Positions 5,395 to 7,572 of a stretch of DNA of 7,572 nucleotides are shown here, in pieces. A program made the translations under genes and the position numbers. Source of the DNA: Pirellulales bacterium (GTDB lineage Bacteria > Planctomycetota > Planctomycetia > Pirellulales > JAICIG01); assembly GCA_025924495.1 (NCBI GenBank), contig JAICIG010000391.1, forward strand, positions 1 to 7,572. The letters are read 5' to 3'. The notes beneath the pieces were generated by a model that worked only from the letters and a program-made list of their open reading frames with translations, did not search any database and had not been told where the DNA came from. The first letter of the stretch is position 1, and each line of letters opens with the position of its first letter.

Positions 5395-6399
5395 TCAATT
5401 CTCGGACGATTCGCCCGCTGGCGTCTCAAACTTCATGGTTTTGGCCGCCGCGACTAAGTCATCAACCGTTATCGGCAGCAATTCTGGTTGTCGACGAGCG
5501 AGCCATCGGCGAAAGGCCGCCCATAATCCGAAATCCTCTTTGCGGAAATGTGCGTTGGACCGAAACTTGCTCATATCGACGTAGAACTTTTTGGCAAACG
5601 CCGTCATGAACTTCGCCCCCTCCTGTCCCAAGACGCCCAAGTCGTCCTGCAGCCGCATCGAGCCGTTAATCTGTTCGAACGGCCTAATTGTTTCGAAGGC
5701 CACGAACTCTTTGACTTGCTGCTCAGTCTGTGCTGCCGAAAAATCACTCTGCCACGAATCTGGCAGGCCCAGCTCTCGGCTCCGGCGATTCAGTTCGCAC
5801 GGCGCCATTCCGAATTGCGCATCAAACTGAATAGCAACATCACGGAAATCCCGTTTCCCAGTTTCTGCGAGGCTTTTGAGCTGGGTGAGATCGCCGTACG
5901 CAAGCAGCACGATAGACATCTGGATTATGCCCGGAACCGAAACGAGAGCGTCTAAGGCCGCCTGTCGATCTGCCTCCGAGAAACACCGTCCGACGGCATC
6001 GATCAGGGCCTTTTCGACAGAGTAAACGAGACGCGACTGCAGCCAAGCCGCGAAGGCTTCCGATGAACTCTGTCCAGCAGCTAGGTTACGGATGATCCTG
6101 TCCTGCTCTTCGGTTGGCGCCCAAATCTCATAGCCATTGAGCCGCAGAAAAACTTCTGTTGCGGCGTGGCCGATGCGCTGGTTGCCATCGACGAAAGGAC
6201 TGTTCTTGATCAGCGCGACGCCCAGCGCCGCAGCCTTATCTGGAGTCTTTCGATAGAAATCTCCCGCGCTCACGTTCGTCTGCGGCTCTGCGACAGCTGA
6301 ATCCAGAGCGCTGTGATCGCGCACGCCTTCCGTGCCGCCTGATTGCTCGATCAACCGGCGATGCAACTCAATGACCTCGGACGACGTGAGGTAGCGCAT
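5395..6399 (-). CDS. Doc/Fic-domain protein with altered active site fused to a DUF1493-like C-terminus
   Basis: The product is 334 residues. Residues 1-~123 are a complete Doc-type Fic domain, with the hallmark N-terminus (LHRRLIEQSGG, then GVRDHSALDSAVAEPQ) and the core at 66-75 reading NSPFVDGNQR. Doc proteins normally read HPFxDGNKR here. The His is Ser67 (codon AGT) and the Lys is Gln74 (CAG), so normal Fic AMPylation or Doc phosphorylation is unlikely. A free-standing Doc is about 125 residues, so some 210 residues are extra. Residues ~130-215 are helical and unassigned (IVLLAYGDLTQLKSL, then RDFRDVAIQFD). Residues ~226-324 resemble DUF1493, an acyl-carrier-like family, from MRLQDDLGVLGQEG through AFAKKFYVDMSKF to ITVDDLVAAAKTMKF. 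It starts 3 nt after the antitoxin stop with no strong ribosome site, suggesting translational coupling. It could be an inactive toxin reused as a regulator, a decaying toxin, or a new effector. Confidence 0.85.
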   Translation of the reverse strand: MRYLTSSEVIELHRRLIEQSGGTEGVRDHSALDSAVAEPQTNVSAGDFYRKTPDKAAALGVALIKNSPFVDGNQRIGHAATEVFLRLNGYEIWAPTEEQDRIIRNLAAGQSSSEAFAAWLQSRLVYSVEKALIDAVGRCFSEADRQAALDALVSVPGIIQMSIVLLAYGDLTQLKSLAETGKRDFRDVAIQFDAQFGMAPCELNRRSRELGLPDSWQSDFSAAQTEQQVKEFVAFETIRPFEQINGSMRLQDDLGVLGQEGAKFMTAFAKKFYVDMSKFRSNAHFRKEDFGLWAAFRRWLARRQPELLPITVDDLVAAAKTMKFETPAGESSEN

Positions 6400-6402
6400 C
6401 GT

Positions 6403-6600
6403 TCACGCCAGTCGCTTATACAGCTCTGCGTTCTTGCGGAGCACGTACTCGACTGCCTTGAGGAAATCGCCTTGCGGGGCGTCGAGCCATCGCTTGATTA
6501 CTGCATTAAGGAAAGCCTCCGGCGCCAAACCGGAATCCCCAGCACGCTCGCGAAGCTGCCGTGTTTGGTCATCTGACAAATCGATTGAGAACGTCGTCAT
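6403..6600 (-). CDS. Ribbon-helix-helix antitoxin, partner of the Doc-like protein
   Basis: The product is 65 residues. Residues 3-8 (TFSIDL) form the DNA-contacting strand, and two helices follow at ~9-20 and ~25-39 (APEAFLNAVIKRWL), the ribbon-helix-helix layout. The tail (DFLKAVEYVLRKNAELYKRLA pattern, residues ~45-65) resembles the toxin-binding segment of antitoxins paired with Doc toxins. Such antitoxins neutralise the toxin and, as dimers, repress their own promoter. The gene precedes the Doc-like gene by 3 nt. GGAG nine bases before the ATG is its ribosome site and lies inside the likely operator. Length and domain make-up look intact, even though the partner's active site is altered. 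Confidence 0.85.
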   Translation of the reverse strand: MTTFSIDLSDDQTRQLRERAGDSGLAPEAFLNAVIKRWLDAPQGDFLKAVEYVLRKNAELYKRLA

Positions 6601-6631
6601 GGAGTTTCTCCAAGGAGTTACTCCGATTATA
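6601..6631 (-). promoter_or_regulatory. Antitoxin promoter and tandem palindromic operator
   Basis: Two 11-bp palindromes, GGAGTTTCTCC (6601-6611) and GGAGTTACTCC (6614-6624), are separated by AA and differ only at the centre. They directly follow a minus-strand TATAAT (plus 6626-6631) and directly precede the antitoxin ATG. Binding would cover both the transcription start and the ribosome site. No convincing -35 is visible. Tandem palindromes spaced about one helical turn apart are typical targets of ribbon-helix-helix dimers; binding by this antitoxin is inferred. Confidence 0.7.
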
Positions 6632-6708
6632 GCTGATGGCCTTTACTGGCAGAGATAGCAGAAGCGGGACAAGCTTCAACGTGCAATGAACGAGGGCCGG
6701 GCCTCGCT

Positions 6709-6723
6709 AAAGCACGTCCTACG
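6709..6723 (+). repeat. Short repeat motif downstream of the methyltransferase gene
   Basis: AAAGCACGTCCTACG shares the pattern AAAGCA-N3-CCTACG with the short inverted repeats at 401-416 (GAAGCATAACCTACG) and 4266-4282 (reverse strand). It lies in the 137-bp gap between the methyltransferase stop and the antitoxin promoter, in a GC-rich stretch with a weak GAGG/CCTC hairpin at 6692-6705. It could be chance, or a third member of a small repeat family. Confidence 0.35.
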
Positions 6724-6737
6724 ACGACTGCTTGCCG

Positions 6738-7550
6738 TTATACCGCCACCATCACGCGCAAGAAGGTCGCCGCGATCGACGTGGCGTCGTCGCGCCCGCT
6801 TTCGTTTTCGCGGCTGAACAAATCCTCAAGCTCTTGCTGCAGCTCTGCGGCTCGACCTTGTTGCTCTGCGGCGTCGAAGGCATTCATGGTCGGCCCGTAA
6901 TAATTGCGGAATTCATTCGCATACGCCGCGGGGGGCCCGGGATAGTCGAAGCGGAACGTGTCGCGCTCGCACGAAATCCTTTCGGCCGGAATGCCGGCAG
7001 CCGCGAAACGCTCGATCACGTGGCTCTCGATGCCCCACGTCATCGGGCCCACAAAGCCCGCGGGAGGCGGCGGCATGTAGGCGGAGCAAATCTTCAGAAG
7101 CTGCGCGACCATGGTCGGATCGTTCGGTATCCAATTGCCCATTACGATGCGGCCGCCGGGCCGCGTCACGCGCACCTTTTCCTTGGCCACGTCGAACGGC
7201 TTAGGCGCGAACATCGCGCCGAAGATGCTCACGACGAGATCGAACGATCGGTCCGCCAGCTCCTTGAGATCGCTCGCGTCCCCTTCCTGGAACCGGCAGT
7301 TCGCCAGCCCTAGCGCTTTGACCCGGCGGTTTCCCGCCGCCACCATATTCGTCGAGATATCGACCCCCAGCACATCCGCGCCGCGCTGGGCCGCAGGAAT
7401 GGCCGTCGTGCCATCACCGCAACCAAGGTCCAGCACATTCATCCCCTTCGATACGCCGATCCGCTCGACGAGCCTCGCTCCGCTTTCGCGCATGCTCACG
7501 GCGATACGAGTGAAGTCCCCTTTTTCCCAAAGCGCTTTGTTCGGATTCAT
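6738..7550 (-). CDS. Class I SAM-dependent methyltransferase
   Basis: The product is 270 residues. Motif I, VLDLGCGDGTTAIPAA at residues 39-54, forms the S-adenosylmethionine loop. The acidic residue that binds the ribose is probably Asp64 in VLGVDIS. FDLVVSIFGAMFAP at ~103-116 is motif IV-like, and RPGGRIVMGNW at 130-140 is the usual strand after it. The N-terminus (WEKGDFTRIA, SMRESG) is shared by a family of soluble cytoplasmic methyltransferases found in several phyla, with no agreed substrate. The C-terminal third is helical, with AAYANEFRNYYGPTM and a charged tail. The ATG at 7550 has GGGAG and AGGGCGG upstream, within the last 22 bases of the window. The substrate cannot be told from sequence. 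Its promoter lies outside the window and no link to the toxin-like pair downstream is evident. Confidence 0.9.
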   Translation of the reverse strand: MNPNKALWEKGDFTRIAVSMRESGARLVERIGVSKGMNVLDLGCGDGTTAIPAAQRGADVLGVDISTNMVAAGNRRVKALGLANCRFQEGDASDLKELADRSFDLVVSIFGAMFAPKPFDVAKEKVRVTRPGGRIVMGNWIPNDPTMVAQLLKICSAYMPPPPAGFVGPMTWGIESHVIERFAAAGIPAERISCERDTFRFDYPGPPAAYANEFRNYYGPTMNAFDAAEQQGRAAELQQELEDLFSRENESGRDDATSIAATFLRVMVAV

Positions 7551-7572
7551 GGCCGCCCTGACTCCCGGATGC

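Noticed and set aside
6692..6705. Rho-independent terminator after the methyltransferase gene
   Set aside because: Only four base pairs (GAGG/CCTC) form around a GC-rich loop and no T-tract follows on either strand.

Overview
This is a GC-rich bacterial window that most resembles a planctomycete chromosome, probably of the Pirellula/Rhodopirellula type. The lineage call is an inference from three things: a BlaI/M56-peptidase regulatory pair without a beta-lactam sensor, a GspG-like small membrane protein of a kind common in that phylum, and intergenic hairpin repeats with GGCTAAAGCC and CAGCTAAAGCTG cores. No rRNA or housekeeping marker is present to confirm it.

Layout. Positions 1-409 hold no gene, only palindromic repeats. 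Positions 410-4175 are one minus-strand operon read right to left: a BlaI/MecI-family repressor (3762-4175), a BlaR1/M56-type membrane metallopeptidase (2694-3749) and a large exported HEAT-repeat protein (410-2671). Its promoter, at about 4232-4262, carries a TATAAT -10 and two copies of a 13-bp dyad (AGAC-N5-GTCT) that look like autoregulatory operators. Positions 4266-4620 are again repeat-rich. A 116-bp element at 4382-4497 is an inverted copy (about 88% identical) of 1-116, so the operon sits between inverted repeats. A third, diverged copy lies at 4543-4609. A plus-strand gene (about 4752-5264) encodes a small membrane protein with a GspG-like C-terminal segment.

Positions 5395-6600 hold a minus-strand toxin-antitoxin-like pair. 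A 65-residue ribbon-helix-helix antitoxin is followed 3 nt later by a 334-residue protein whose first ~125 residues are a Doc/Fic domain. In that domain the catalytic His reads as Ser and the GNKR Lys as Gln. It continues into an uncharacterised middle region and a C-terminal segment resembling DUF1493 (acyl-carrier-like fold). Two tandem 11-bp palindromes separate the -10 from the antitoxin start. Finally, a class I SAM-dependent methyltransferase lies at 6738-7550 (minus strand), with its start codon and ribosome binding site inside the window.

How the genes may work together. The first operon has the logic of signal-induced derepression: the M56 protease senses something at the membrane and cleaves BlaI, which turns on its own operon, including the exported HEAT protein. 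The signal is unknown because the M56 protein has no sensor domain. The most unusual locus is the Doc-derived fusion, which keeps its antitoxin partner and operator but has lost the residues expected for Fic/Doc catalysis.
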